The position numbers and the translations under genes were made by a program. Below are positions 33,641 to 46,000 of a stretch of 64,000 nucleotides of DNA, one piece after another. How positions within the stretch are numbered: position 1 is the stretch's first letter; every line of letters starts with the position of its first letter. The DNA is taken from assembly GCA_964036195.1 (NCBI GenBank), contig OZ038450.1, positions 25,449,208 through 25,513,207 on the forward strand, written 5' to 3'. The notes under the pieces were generated by a model. The model was given only the letters and a program-made list of their open reading frames with translations. It made no database searches and was not told where the DNA came from. Source of the DNA: Sphaerolaimus hirsutus. Its lineage: Eukaryota > Nematoda > Chromadorea > Monhysterida > Sphaerolaimidae.

Positions 33641-36600
33641 TCATGATTCCGAAAAAGTTGCCTAATAGTGAGAAAAAATAGTGGAAATTATAAACAGTGA
33701 AAAAATGTGGACGCAAATGGGCGAAAATATTCATCCCTAGACCCCAATCCCAATCCCGTGAACCGGACCCCAGTCAATCCCGATCCTGATCCCAAAACAC
33801 CAATCCCGATCCCGATCCCGAAAAGTCAATCCTTTTGAATCCTAATCCCAACATGGTAACCCTATGGTAGCATTTTTCTGAATAGTCATAAAAAATTCTT
33901 TTTTGTAAAATTTTCACATTTCTCACTCATTCCACCAAAAAAAATGGCAAACTCACCGACGCGCAATACTGAAAAAAGTATGCGGACAAAAACATCAATA
34001 AATTTGTGGCCCCCTGGAAACCGCTATCGAATATTTTGTACCACCAATCTTCAATGTATGCCTCTATGCTCAAGACGCTCCCCTTTATGATCTTGACGGT
34101 GTCATCTATGCGCAGCACGATGGTCAAAATGCGGTCAATCTGAGGGGTGTGGGGTGGTTTTGAAATATTGACAATTACACTAAATGTCAACTACAGTGCG
34201 TGCAGAAATTCCTGTGTGTATTGGCACCGAGCCATGTGCCACTGTTACTCCGCGCACTCGCCCCAGCCTACATCTTAAAACTGCAGGTGAATTTTGCTCA
34301 ACCAGGCGTGTGGTTTTCCCTATACAAACTTGTGATTTTTACGAACCTTTCGAGGCCCACCACGCGCTTAAAAAATGGGAATTGTGGGTCGAGTGTACGC
34401 ACAGATTGCTAAAATTATGTGTGTTCTCAGTCGAATGTGAGAAATTTGACTGTCGTTATTGAGGTTACACACAAAAAAAAGGTGAGCGTGATGGAACGTT
34501 CTTGATTTTTTGGGGTTAGTGCTAGTGGGCATTTACACGAAAGTGGGCGGAGCTTGCGCCAACCTAATATCTAATGCAAAGCAAAATATCTGCACGCACT
34601 GTAGTTACAATTTCAGTTCAAAAGGGTGCATAAATTTTCTATTTGAACATCTGTTACCTTGTATTCATCATTTGAACTGAAAATTGTAACTAGTTGACAT
34701 TTAGTGTCATTGTCAACTGTTAGTGTGGAAAACTGGTATATTAAAAAATAGTGGGGGATAGTAAAGGTATTGCGGTTCAGATAGGCCCTGCACAACACAA
34801 CCACCAGAAGAAAATCCATTTCTATTCTACAAATCATATGCAAACCTTTTCAACAAAGTCCTCATCCAAAGCCTGGTATAATTTTGCGCTTTTTGCATGC
34901 ACCACTGATGCCACTTTTAAAGTATCAGTGAAAGCAGATGCGCCCATTGTGGGGGTAGGTGTAGTATGTGAGGCAGTGCTGGTTAGGATACCACTAGTTG
35001 TTGGTTCCACCACAGATGTGACAGGTGCACCTCGGCTAAAAAAACAAAGCCAAATTCAATGACATGATATGCAATACTAGATTGCAGAAAAGACAACATT
35101 TATCAACTCACAGCTTTGCAATGCTTTTCCAATTTAATGCATGGTGTTTACACAGGGTGTCAAGATAGAATCTGTCATTCATGAGTATGCTAGCAGCCTC
35201 TGTCACATTACATTTTGGTGCTGGAGGGGTTTTTAGTGATTGAGCAGTCATTGCTGGACTTGTCAGAAGTGTAGTTGGGGGTGTAGTTGTCAGGGGTGTA
35301 GTTGTCAGTGGTGTAGTAGTCAGGGGTGTAGTTGTCAGTGGTGTAGTAGTCAGGGGAGTAGTAGTTGGGGGTGTAGTAGTCAGGGGTGTAGTCTTGTTTG
35401 GAGGTGATGGGGATATCTAAAAAATGATTGGTAACCAACATGAGTACACATTTCCAAAAAAACTTTTGATCTGTCAAAAAAAACAGACCCAAATCAAAAA
35501 AGGTGTTGGCGATACACATGGCTCCGGACTTGGGCAGGGTGGTGGGGGTGGGCAAGGGCAGTTTTTTGCACAGGCTTCGCATTCACAAGTGGCAGATTTC
35601 ACAATGCACCATTTCAATTCACCACCCTTTTTTGTTCTGTATGCATGCATCTGCTGTTTGTTGATAGATGTTGTCGGTTCAGTGGTAGTGGGAAATGTCA
35701 CAGACTCGGGTACACTTGTCACTGGCACAGAAGTAGTAGTGCTAGTGGTATCAGTGCTAGTGGTATCAGTGCTGGTCGAGCCCGCTAACTCACCATGCGG
35801 CGTGGTTGATATTGGAGACTGTATTACGTGGGATTTTTATGCTGATTTGGATGCTACCCAAAAAAACAACTGGATCCTAATTTTCAATATTGAATTTAGA
35901 AGACAAAAAATGCTTAAATATTTACTTCACCCAATTAGCGGTAGTTCGTTGGCGATCAGAAACCTTGAAAAGTTCTTTCATATCTCAGAGATCGAATCCG
36001 GACCCGGAGATTCAAATCACGGCAAAACTGGATTTGTGAAGCGGCGTGAAGTGTCTTCACGAAGGTGTCTAATCCTTTCATTTACAATTTCGCATCTCAT
36101 ACTTCACAATGGTGCTCTGACAGGTGTGGTATGTAAATGAAAGAATTAGACAACTTCGTGAAGACACTTCACGCCGCTTCACAAATCCAGTTTTTGCTGT
36201 GACTCCCAATATCCAATAGTCAAAAAATACTATCCCCGCACCATAATCCCTATTTCGAAAACTGTAATGCCATTAAAAACCAACAAAAAAACTGGATTTG
36301 TGAAGCGGCGTGAAGTGTCTTCACGAAGGTGTCTAATCCTTTCATTTACAATTTCACATCTCATACTTCACAATGGTGCTTTGACAGGTGTGGCATGTAA
36401 ATGAAAGAATTAGACACCTTCGTGAAGACACTTCACGCCGCTTCACAAATCCAGTTTTTGCTGTGACTCCCAATATCCAATAGTCAAAAATACTATCCCC
36501 GCACCATAATCCCTATTTCGAAAACTGTAATGCCATTAAAAACCAACAAAAAAACTGGATTTGTGAAGCGGCGTGAAGTGTCTTCACGAAGGTGTCTAAT

Positions 36601-37724
36601 CCCTTCATTTACAATTTCACATCTCATACTTCACAATGGTGCTTTGACAGGTGTGGCATGTAAATGAAAGAATTAGACACCTTCGTGAAGACACTTCACG
36701 CCGCTTCACAAATCCAGTTTTTGCTGTGACTTCCAATATCTCCGCATCATATTCCCTATTTTGAAAACTGTAATCCCATTAAAAAAACACTAAAAAACGA
36801 ACTTTTTCATTGGTGATCTTTTTGAAATTGTCCTCAGTTGTTGCGGTGTAGGGGCTGGTGCGGGGGTTGGTGCGGGTTCTGGTGCGGGTTCTAGTGCGCG
36901 AGCGCGTTTTGCTAGCGCCCGTACCGACATTACCGCCAGTGCCCGTGTTGCTGCCAGTCTGCATTTTGAGTAAACAAACATGTATATTGATAAAACAAAA
37001 AAGAAGACATATGCGCTAGTTGACATTGCAAATTTTGTGTTAAATCAATGTCAACTAAAAATGCAAAATTTTAAATATTAGTTTACAGTAACAATGGAAA
37101 TTGAGTGTCATGATATAAAATTCTGAGGTTGAAATCACAGAATTCATTAAAATTTAATTGACATGAATTCAGTTGGCATCCAGCCTGTGTGGTACCATAA
37201 TTCCCCTATTTACCTATGTAAAAAGTGGTAACAAATAAAAAATCACACCTTAATATTGCAATAATAATTCTGGGTATTCGGGAACATTTCCTTCACATCA
37301 TTGCAAAGTTGCTCCAACGGGGACGTGACTGTGAGCGTGTAGATGTCCTGTTCCAAACCGTACCTGCGTGTAATTATTTATTTGACATTCAAAAATTCTT
37401 GGGTGAATTTATTTATTTAACTAGATTGCAATATTGTAGTTCTTCCGAGTATAACGAAAAGTTCTATAAGTTTTGTACTCACAAATAGTCTAAAATGTGT
37501 CTCCAATAGATTGGTACCCCCCAATAGAACGGCACTTCTACTAGAATTGCAGGTAAAAAGATGCCTAAAAAGTAATTAGCTAACCCAGTTAAGTCGTAAT
37601 CGGACTGCACTTTGCAATCAGCCTTGCTGCCAAAACAGTCACATAATTTATTGTCACACGGCGAGTTGGCGAGGATGGTGTGCAATGCCACGCATGACAA
37701 CACGACGTAGCAAATCAGACGCAT
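33641..37724 (-). CDS. Polinton spliced gene 2: secreted/membrane glycoprotein, mucin-like (eight exons)
   Basis: Predicted exons (minus) 37,724-37,483; 37,363-37,249; 36,958-36,803; 35,818-35,516; 35,416-35,112; 35,035-34,846; 34,139-33,957; 33,661-33,641. 1,515 nt, 504 aa; every junction keeps frame, with good donors (GTGAGT, GTGAGT, GTGTGA). Signal peptide MRLICYVVLSCVALHTILA, then a Cys-rich start (CDNKLCDCF). Ser/Thr-rich exon 4 ends in a Cys/Pro cluster; exon 5 has tandem TTTPL repeats (likely O-glycosylated stalk). Exon 7 has a hydrophobic heptad-like helix, a Trp pair (EDWWYKIF, near 468-475), then a membrane-like segment (near 477-496). This order resembles a viral surface protein with a membrane-proximal stem, but no sequence homology is claimed. 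The tiny last exon is the least certain. Confidence 0.65.
34194..34601. mobile_element. Tc1/mariner-type MITE in intron 6 of spliced gene 2
   Basis: TIRs CAGTGCGTGCAGA and TCTGCACGCACTG flanked by TA on both sides (34,192-34,193 and 34,602-34,603). 408 bp, no transposase. It sits within a CTAGTTGACA-type foldback. The ORF at 34,184-34,462 is a chance frame. Confidence 0.85.
36031..36780. repeat. ~264-bp unit in three tandem copies, each with a hairpin
   Basis: Units start near 36,031, 36,295 and 36,558. Each holds GATTTGTGAAGCGGCGTGAAG and its inverse, about 150 bp apart, joined by shared spacer. Lies in intron 3 of spliced gene 2 (36,802-35,819). The hairpin motif is also inside the foldback intron of spliced gene 1. 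Confidence 0.85.
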
Positions 37725-40106
37725 TTCTGTGATTAAATTTTTTTGAATTTTTCAAAAATTGCAACCTAAAATTGCCAAAGGGGGGATGTGTTTTTCAAAA
37801 TTTCATTTTAGGGCACAGTATTCATGTCTTGTACCCATATACTTCATATTTCAATGCACACCATTTTAAAAAACCATTTTTATGCAGTTCCAGCTCTAAT
37901 TGCGGATTCCTCAGTGTGACGATATCATTTGTAAAACTAATTTTGGTGTTAGAGTGCAAAACTCTAATGAAAATTCAATCAAATTTTGTGATTTTAAAAA
38001 TTCACCCCAAAACACTTGTGAAATTGAACTTTAAAAAAACTGACTAAAAATTTTCTCTACACTAATGGGTGCTCTTCTGGTAGCGCCGGATCAGCAGCTC
38101 AGTACTCGTCTGGATACTGTGTTTTCTGCATATTAATGAGAATTTTTAATATCGTATTGATATTTGCTGCCAGCGATTTCAATCGACATTTTAGAGTCGA
38201 TATGCACACTTGATCATTTTTTTCAAATACGTGGATTTTCGATATCGATAAATTGTATAAAATGTGCATATCGACTCTGAAATGTCGATTGAAATCGCTT
38301 ATCGGTGAGTGGGATGGTAGGGTGTGGTGATAAATACCCCAATAAAAAACTGTACCAAGCTATTTTCAATCGACTTTTTGGGTCGATATGTGTATACTCG
38401 GTGGACATGATACTCTGCCCTCGCACTCATTTATGTCTCACATTGGAGGCGTACCAATGATGGGTAAAGCATGCGATTTTTGTACATAAGATGAAAAAAT
38501 CATCGTTGTCGATAATTTAACGTATAGTGTTATAACAGTGATGACTTCTATCAACTTTTTATGAAAAGCGCATGCGTAAAAAATTGTTGGCACGCATCCA
38601 GCGGGAACCGCGCGTGCAAGGTGTAAAGTAACTGGAGTATACTTGATCAATTTGATCACTCAAAAACGATCGATTACGCGTATCGACTCAAAAAGTTGAA
38701 TAAAATCGATTATCGCCAAGGGGTAAGTTTCCCACTGTCTGGAAGTGATAAAAACATGATGATCTACGTGAATTTTCCCCATATACAGACTTTTTTGGGA
38801 AAGAGAATTGTCAACTCAAGTTCACCACCCAAATATAAAGCTAAAAATTTAAAAAACTCAACTTTAAAAAATCTGCCAATATAAACTTTTCTTTGCAGCT
38901 CGGTGCTCTTCTGGTGGCGGCGGATCGGCAACTTGGTGTTCATCTGCATATTTACACAAATTAAAACCCGCTGATCGATGATAAGCGATGTCATTCCAAC
39001 TTTTCGAGTTGATATGTGCAATCGACTGTTTTTGATTGTGCCAGGTATACTTTGCGTAAAATATGGATGATATTCACATGATCGATTATTGTTCACATGT
39101 GCGTATCAACTTGGAAAGTTGGAAAGAAATCGCTTATCAACAAGTGCCTTTGTTACTGATTGTTTGGAGATGGTATTTTGCAGGGCGTTTTCCATGACAT
39201 TTTACATTTTTACAGGGTCTACGAATGACCCCAGATGGTAAATTCGCTACAAAAAATGTGATTTGATGATGGTGGGGTTTAGTTCCTCGATATCCAGAAA
39301 ATGACAAAATTCACAAATATCAGTGTGAATTTACAATTCTACAGGGCTATCAGTACACCAGCCGCCTTTCAACCATATTGATACATGAGGTCGATCAATT
39401 TGGGAAGCTTGAATGTCAAATAAAATGAATCGAAAACTTGTATATTTTTTAAAATATAAATATTTGCTATCTAAAACCTCCAAATTGATCGACCTCTAGT
39501 CTTAGAATGAGGGAAAAAATAAAAAAAGTCAAAATAACCTGAATTTTTGACGATGGAATTTTTAACAAATTTGCAGCATTTAATTACCATAAAATAAAAT
39601 AGTTGACCGGTGGCATTTGACGCAAAAAATTAGTGAAATTGTCTAGGACATTCTGAACATAGGTTTAAAACATGTAAAACCGGGTGAAAAAGTGAATAAA
39701 ATGCCTATATTTTTGAGCAAAAATACACAAAATGGGGTCGGAGATAAGAGACGTCTGTTCTCGATCAAATGTCACTCGTTTTTTTTGAAAAAAGGTAAAT
39801 ACACAGTTGTTCTTTTTCTTCCTATTGTATTTTTTCTGTTTATAAAGATCTCAATTGGAATCGTGTCACGTGTGATGACTGAATCCTCAACCAAGTTACC
39901 AGTCGCGTATTATACGAACAAGCATAAAAGCTAGCTCAACATTTCCGAAATTTGGCGGAGCTGGTAAAATCTTCATACGGAAACTTTCCCCTCAATTGTA
40001 CCAAAAAATGGAGAACCGTGGATTAAATGCCTTGGTATTCAGACAACAAACGTGATGAAGTGAAAAAAAAACACTGGGCCGGCTGGAATTGCGATGACTT
40101 TAGAAC
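37725..40106. other. Gene-free stretch with hairpins
   Basis: Several inverted repeats around GATTTCAATCGACATTTTAGAGTCG (38,170 and 38,270) and similar at 38,360, 38,680 and 39,000. Two related phrases GGGTGCTCTTCTGGTAGCGCCGGATCAGCA (38,065) and GGTGCTCTTCTGGTGGCGGCGGATCGGCA (38,902) look like decayed coding repeats. A small MITE lies at 39,387-39,496. No exon chain found. Confidence 0.5.
39387..39496. mobile_element. Small MITE
   Basis: Inverted ends GAGGTCGATCAATTTGG and CCAAATTGATCGACCTC, 110 bp apart in total. Confidence 0.65.
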
Positions 40107-40438
40107 TACCGTATATCTTCTAATAGAGTAGCATAGTTTGAAAAGATGACACTGTCAATAGAACGGAAAGTTTTGATAGTTTTCGGTACTCAAGAAAAAT
40201 TGAATGGATGCCTCCAATAGAATGGCACCTCCAATAGAACGGTAGGAGGAAATTACGTTTGTAAGAGTACCAAAACACAAATATATTTAGAAAATTGGTT
40301 GTTTTCACATTTGGTTTGTTTAAATTGATGCTCTGGCATTCAAATATCGCTCATGTCCCACTAAAAATAAAATGGCAACCTCCAATAGAACGATGGGTAA
40401 AAATAGAATGGGAGCGTTCTATTAGAAGAAATATGGTA
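40107..40438. mobile_element. MITE, TACCGTATTTCTTCTAATAGA family
   Basis: Left end TACCGTATATCTTCTAATAGA, right end TTCTATTAGAAGAAATATGGTA. Interior has AATAGAACGG / CCTCCAATAGAA words as in the other copies. Confidence 0.8.
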
Positions 40439-40530
40439 CTTCTGTGTGTGCTCGATGGGTCCTACATGTTTTCCTTGTGTAAATATTACACTTCAATATT
40501 CATGAATATTCATGTCCCATCCGAATTTAT

Positions 40531-42529
40531 TTAAGCCATTCTAGCGAGCTGAATGTAATATTTCAACCACAGCAACAAGAAAAATAAAAATAATCCATGT
40601 TCTCCGGAATTGTTTTCAAAGAATACAGTATGCATTATGCTACGTAGTCTCATTACACCATGTGTACTTGTAAAATTCGATAAAATATACTTATGTAGCG
40701 GGGTGGAATTTGGCTTTATAAATACATCAATCATATTTTTAATAAGGGCACTCACAAATCCATCCATTGCCCAAATATTTTCAAAAATCACTTCTCTGAT
40801 GGCTCTATTCACATTGAATGTGTGAATCACATCATACATGTAACTATCATTGACCAAAGGTTGTACATTACCATTCAGGACCAGCATTTTACCTACACCT
40901 ATCATAGACAGGAACATAGCTGTTAAATTGCTAATGGCCATCTGAAATTTTTTTATTTGTACTTATTTTTCATTTTTTTATTTGTAATCTAAGAGAATAC
41001 TAACGAAAGCTGTCAATAATGCTGCATCATCAAGAATTAACAGATTTGCCATATTTTGATTCCAAAATGTAAATCTTGGTATTGCACCAGATCTAATCAA
41101 TTGCCCCAAAGTTCTGTGATGCTATCAAGTATATAATCTTTGGCATATTTTTTGAACATAGACTTGTGTAGAAAAAATACCTAAACTGATTAAAAGCATT
41201 GAGTTCCCTCATATCCATTCCAGTCAGGTAAGGGTGAATTTCCACATTCACCAAATGATTTGCATCGACAGGGGATGGCGTCATTTGATATATTGTATGA
41301 AAACAATTAGACCTACTATTGTGTGAATTTTGAAATCGATTTGTCTGTGTGTGACCCTGGTGCTGGAATGGTGCAGCATTTGGATTCAACGGCCTCACAG
41401 TGGCGGCAGGCATAAATCTTTTTTTGAATTTCATATATCAATTTTACAATAATAAAATTTTTAAATTTTGAAAAAACATACTGTTGTTGACATGGGGGTA
41501 ATTGTGGGATCTGGGTCCTCGGGTGAATTTGTGCAACACATGGTGGGGGTACTTGATGGGGTACATAATTGTTCACTGGGGTATTGTGTGGTTGTCTTGG
41601 AGTCTGGAAAACGTTATATTTTATTTATACTGTAAATCCTCGAATAAGATCCCCGGGGAGTTTTTTTTTTTCATCAGAATATTTTGAGTGTGTGGAATTA
41701 TTCAATGGAAGCCCGGTAAAAATATCAAAACAGAAATACCTGGTTGTGTTGATCACTATTTGGTTGAGCTGGTTGTTCGCCACCAACTACACACACATTT
41801 TGCACATTGGTTCCTTGGTAGACATGTCAATTTTACAAGTAGACAATTGGCATGTGTAGTGCTAAGAAAATTTCTGGTCCCGGTCCCAGTCCAGTTTGAA
41901 CCTAATGCCAATCCCAAAAATGCCCCAATTCCGATCCCCAGATAAATTCACAGACACAAAAAGCGCCAGAAAATGGAACTTCCCATTTTGTATGCAGTTT
42001 GCAAATAATTTGCACTTAACACTTTACTTGTCATTTGTCTACTTGTGAAATTGACACCATGTAAATTATCACCAACAGCCCTTGCATTGTTTGGGGGAAC
42101 AGGTTGCCCCGGTGTATTGGGTTGTGGTGGAGGTTGCCCCAGTGTATTGGGTTGTGGTGTATTTAGTGTGTTATTTCTTGCATATTGATGAGTATTACCC
42201 ACCACATTTGATGAAGATGGTTGATTTGGGTCATCTGCTAATATTTCCTCCAACCCAGTGAGTAATTCTGAATACAAAAAACTTAACTTTTTGGTATATA
42301 TTTTTCAAAAATACTTAACACCTCTATTCATACCTGGGTTCACATGTTGTAAAAAGTCATTTAGATCATCGGCTTCAATGTGTTTTTCATATGCCCCTCC
42401 ACTAGGTCTAAAAATGATTAAAAATACATTCTTTTCTAAAATTGTATGGTCAAAAAATATTTACCTTAAGACACAGTGACACATAACACACATAATTTGC
42501 CAAATGGTGATGGAAACTTTCACATTCAT
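40531..42529 (-). CDS. Polinton spliced gene 3: type I membrane glycoprotein (eight exons)
   Basis: Predicted exons (minus) 42,529-42,465; 42,407-42,334; 42,267-42,028; 41,813-41,740; 41,603-41,482; 41,417-41,181; 41,113-41,005; 40,941-40,531. 1,332 nt, 443 aa; all seven junctions keep frame through mixed phases (2,1,1,0,2,2,0), which is unlikely by chance. N-terminus MNVKVSITIWQIMCVMCHCVLR fits a signal peptide, exons 3-6 are Pro/Asn/Gln-rich (PQPNT repeats), and the last exon has several N-glycosylation sequons (NLT, NDS, NST, NFT, NNS) and ends in a strong membrane segment (GLFLFFLLLWLKYYI). Surface-protein topology like gene 2. No family recognised. Exon 3 ends inside one arm of a foldback sequence. 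Confidence 0.72.
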
Positions 42530-42955
42530 TTTAGGTGAGTTTTTTTTGTTGAAAATTTGAGCCACAAAACACACATATGCACAGAATGAACTTTATTTTA
42601 TATTTGGGGCCAAGTAAGCTAACCAATAAAAATCACTACATAAAATTGCTTAATATTCACTTCCAAATATTTCGTTGTAACTTCATACATACCTGTTCCA
42701 AAATAAAACAACGGAAATTCATTTTTTATGGCCTTATTATCTGCCCCTTTTTATTGCCTTCACACTTTTTATTACCCCAAAATATTCGGAACATCGGTTG
42801 ATTTTTCATAGTGTTCAGACAATAAATAAATAAATAAATAAAAATTTTATTTTCACATTAATTTTTGAATAAAACTTTATTTTCACATTAATTTTTGAAT
42901 AAAATTTTATTCATTTTTGAATAAAAAGTTTATATTTTTGATTGCTTGAATGCAG

Positions 42956-42964
42956 TATAAAAAG
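42956..42964 (+). promoter_or_regulatory. TATA box of spliced gene 4
   Basis: TATAAAAAG 63 nt upstream of ATG 43,019. Genes 3 and 4 diverge from this 490-bp interval, which otherwise holds TTTTTGAATAAAA repeats (42,835-42,930). Confidence 0.6.
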
Positions 42965-43018
42965 AAAGGGAAATTTGCACAAATTCAAAAGAATTACTTC
43001 ACATTTTGAAAACTCAAA

Positions 43019-46000
43019 ATGGCTTCCCAGAAAACAATTTTCATAGCTGAAAACACTGAGTAAGGGGTATTTAAAATTAATTTGACAAACCTAGTGCAAT
43101 ATATTGCAACTAGAGCTCAAGAGAACTTTTATGAGTATCTGAAATGTTTATTTTTGTGAATATTGTGAATCTAGATAATTCTTTTGAGAGTGACCTTTTC
43201 AGGGGTGGGGTGAAAATTTCTGAAATTTTTCGGTATTCCTGTAAGCTCTAATTGCAATTTAAAAATGAAATCACCCTTCCCTGCCAAACACACAAAAACT
43301 GAAACATGCACGCAGCGTGGGGGGTGGCCCCTTGGCCGATGGTGTGGGTGACTGCACACACCCCAACGGCATTGCCGGGCAAGCGGGTCCCGGTGGACAA
43401 GTGACCCCGGACGGTGTGGGTCACTGCGTGCGCCCTGATGGCATTGGCGTGCAAGCAGGTCCCTGCGGCATTGGCGGGCAAGCAGGTCCCGGCGGGCAAG
43501 CGGCCCCCGACAACGGCATGGGTCACGGTATGGGTTACTGCATTGGCGAGCGAGCGGGCGACTGCGCACACCCCAACGGCATTGGTGGGCAAGCAGCCCC
43601 TGCGCAGCCCGACGGCCTGGAGAACGAGTGCGGCTACTGTGGCTGCATTGGTTGTACAATGTGTGCTGATGCGGGCATGGATGACTGCGCGCATCCGGAC
43701 TGTGCACAGCCGGTGGGCGGCAGCGGCGGTGGAGTGGGTGACAAAATGCTCACCGATGGGGCGGAAAATGTGCAGGAAACAAATTTCAGGCCGTGAATTT
43801 GTCAAGTAAAATGTCAATTTCTGTGTAAAATGGCAATTCATTTAAAAAGTTGGTGTATACTTACATTTTTCTTTTGTTTACTAGTTCACATTTTATGCAG
43901 AAATTGACATTTTACTTGACAAATTCACGGCCTGAAATTTGTACCTGGTTGATGTAGTGCCGGATCGGGTCCATTCCCCACCTGTGAGATGTGAAGATCT
44001 GATTGTGCAAATCTGGTACGTTATCCTTTATGGGGGTTTATGGGCTTTTAATATTTTTTAGCTACCCCCAGGGGAGTTATTTTTGTGAGGGGGCCTTATT
44101 TGAGGGTGAGGGTTATTTTTTTGCGCAGAAAATCAGGGGAGAACTTATTCTAGTATTTACAGTAATATTTAATATGAAGATCAAATTTCAAAAATTTCAG
44201 CGATCCGGTGATGTACTTGACACCACCCCCACCGGCGCCGGAGTTATTGGAGACACCACCTGAAAGCCCACTACCCAATTTTACCCTACCTCCAACGCGC
44301 GTGACCTATGAGTATGTTTTTTTTTTGAATAAAAATAGCAAATTTGACAAAAACTGAAAACTGGAAAAAATTGCAGGGGGTTGAGAAATCAATCAGATGG
44401 GTCAAAAGACTACCCACAGCCATTCGCTTTCTACCCTGATGGTAACGGTGGGTTATATTACACAAGGGTTGCTGGCACACCGCCGCCCAGTAGTTCAGGT
44501 GCTTCAGGTGACTGTGAAAGCATGAGTAGTTCAAGTGCTGCAGACAGCTGTGACAGCATTTTTAGTTGGATAAGTTGGGATATGGTATCAGAAAGCGATA
44601 GGGACTATGTTATGTCAAATGAGAGCGGGTCTGATGGGAGCGAGTCTGAAAGCGGGTCAGGGAGCGAAAATGGGAATGAAACATTGGATTGCATGAAAAT
44701 GCGAATGAGAAGCTCATTCAAAATCATGAATAAAGTTTATGGAAATTTCAGCATGTTGTTGAAAACTTTGGAGGCTGAAAAAAAGGTTATTTGATTATGT
44801 ATTTGGTTTCTGTCTGTTTCAGTCAAAAATTTTTGAACCCGTAATAATAATGTTTCAATGAGATACCAAGCCCCATAAAATATGTTTTTGCCCAAGTGTA
44901 TTGAGGTAAATACTCAAGTATAAATACTCAAGTAAACTACCTCAGCGTTGCACCGCAAAAAAATACTCAAGTGGTGAACAACATACATACCATAACGTGG
45001 TATCATATTTTTGAAGGGGGTTCCATTTGGGGCCCCTGAAAAAAACATGACATTTTTTCTCAGAACCTCACCCCGATCGAACTCGCTCGCGGTGAATACC
45101 TGCCCATTGATTTGAAAATTGACATGGTGTCAAAATGTCGGGCTAAAATGGTGGAAAGTATCCATCAGGTCAAGGACATTGGTGTACAGGATGTACTGGG
45201 TGTTGTGTTTACTGGGGAAAGATTGTGTGATATGGAGGGTGTGAGGAACCACTTGATAACCGAGGTACTAACCATTTTTAGTTTTAATATCATAAAAGGG
45301 TGGGTCCAAATAGGCACCTCCAAATAGAACGGCGCCTCCAAATAGAACGGCGCCTCCAAATAGAACGGCGCCTCCAAATAGAACGGCGCCTCCAAATAGA
45401 ATGACACCTCCAAAATAGAATGACACCTCCAAATAGAACGGCGCCTCCAAGTAGAATGGCGCCTCCAAGTAGAATGGCGCCTCCAAGTAGAATGGCGCCT
45501 CCAAGTAGAATGGCGCCTCCAAATAGAATGGCGCCTCCAAATAGAATGGGGTCCCCAAATAGAATGGCGCCTCCAAATAGAATGGCGCCCCCAAATAGAA
45601 TGGCGCCCCCAAATAGAACGGTGCCCTTATATTAGAAGAAAATAGGGTAAATTTTCATACAACATGTTTTTTCTTTGCCCAGCACAAAAGTCTGGAAAAA
45701 TGGACAAAGGATAGGCTGCAAGAATTACAACAGCGAATCGACTTTTTCAATGAAAACATTGACACCTTGGTAAAAGTGAATGTTGTTTTGAAAAAGGAGG
45801 GCAAAATTTTGCAAAAAGAAAATTTTCCCATTTGGAAGGTGGTGGGGGAGAGTAGTGAAAATTCCATGTGTTCGGCTGGATACTCAAGAGAATGTGAGCC
45901 GATAAAATACATCTTGGGCAAATGCAAAAAAATGAAAATGGAACACAAAAGGGGTGTGCAGAATGGAACCATAATTTGTAAAGAGTGCACTGTAAATGAT

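Noticed and set aside
33540-33661. Open minus frame with QLFRNHDRSVGFRIGTAKL
   Set aside because: Good-looking frame, but its phase does not match the preceding donor of spliced gene 2 (phase 0). The phase-0 reading ends after seven codons, so I annotated that with low certainty.
34184-34462. 92-aa plus ORF
   Set aside because: Lies across the left TIR of a Tc1/mariner-type MITE; no domain.
45268-45635. ORFs with EAPFYL or PPNRMA repeats
   Set aside because: The 18-bp period keeps both strands open; the stretch is intronic and MITE-derived.
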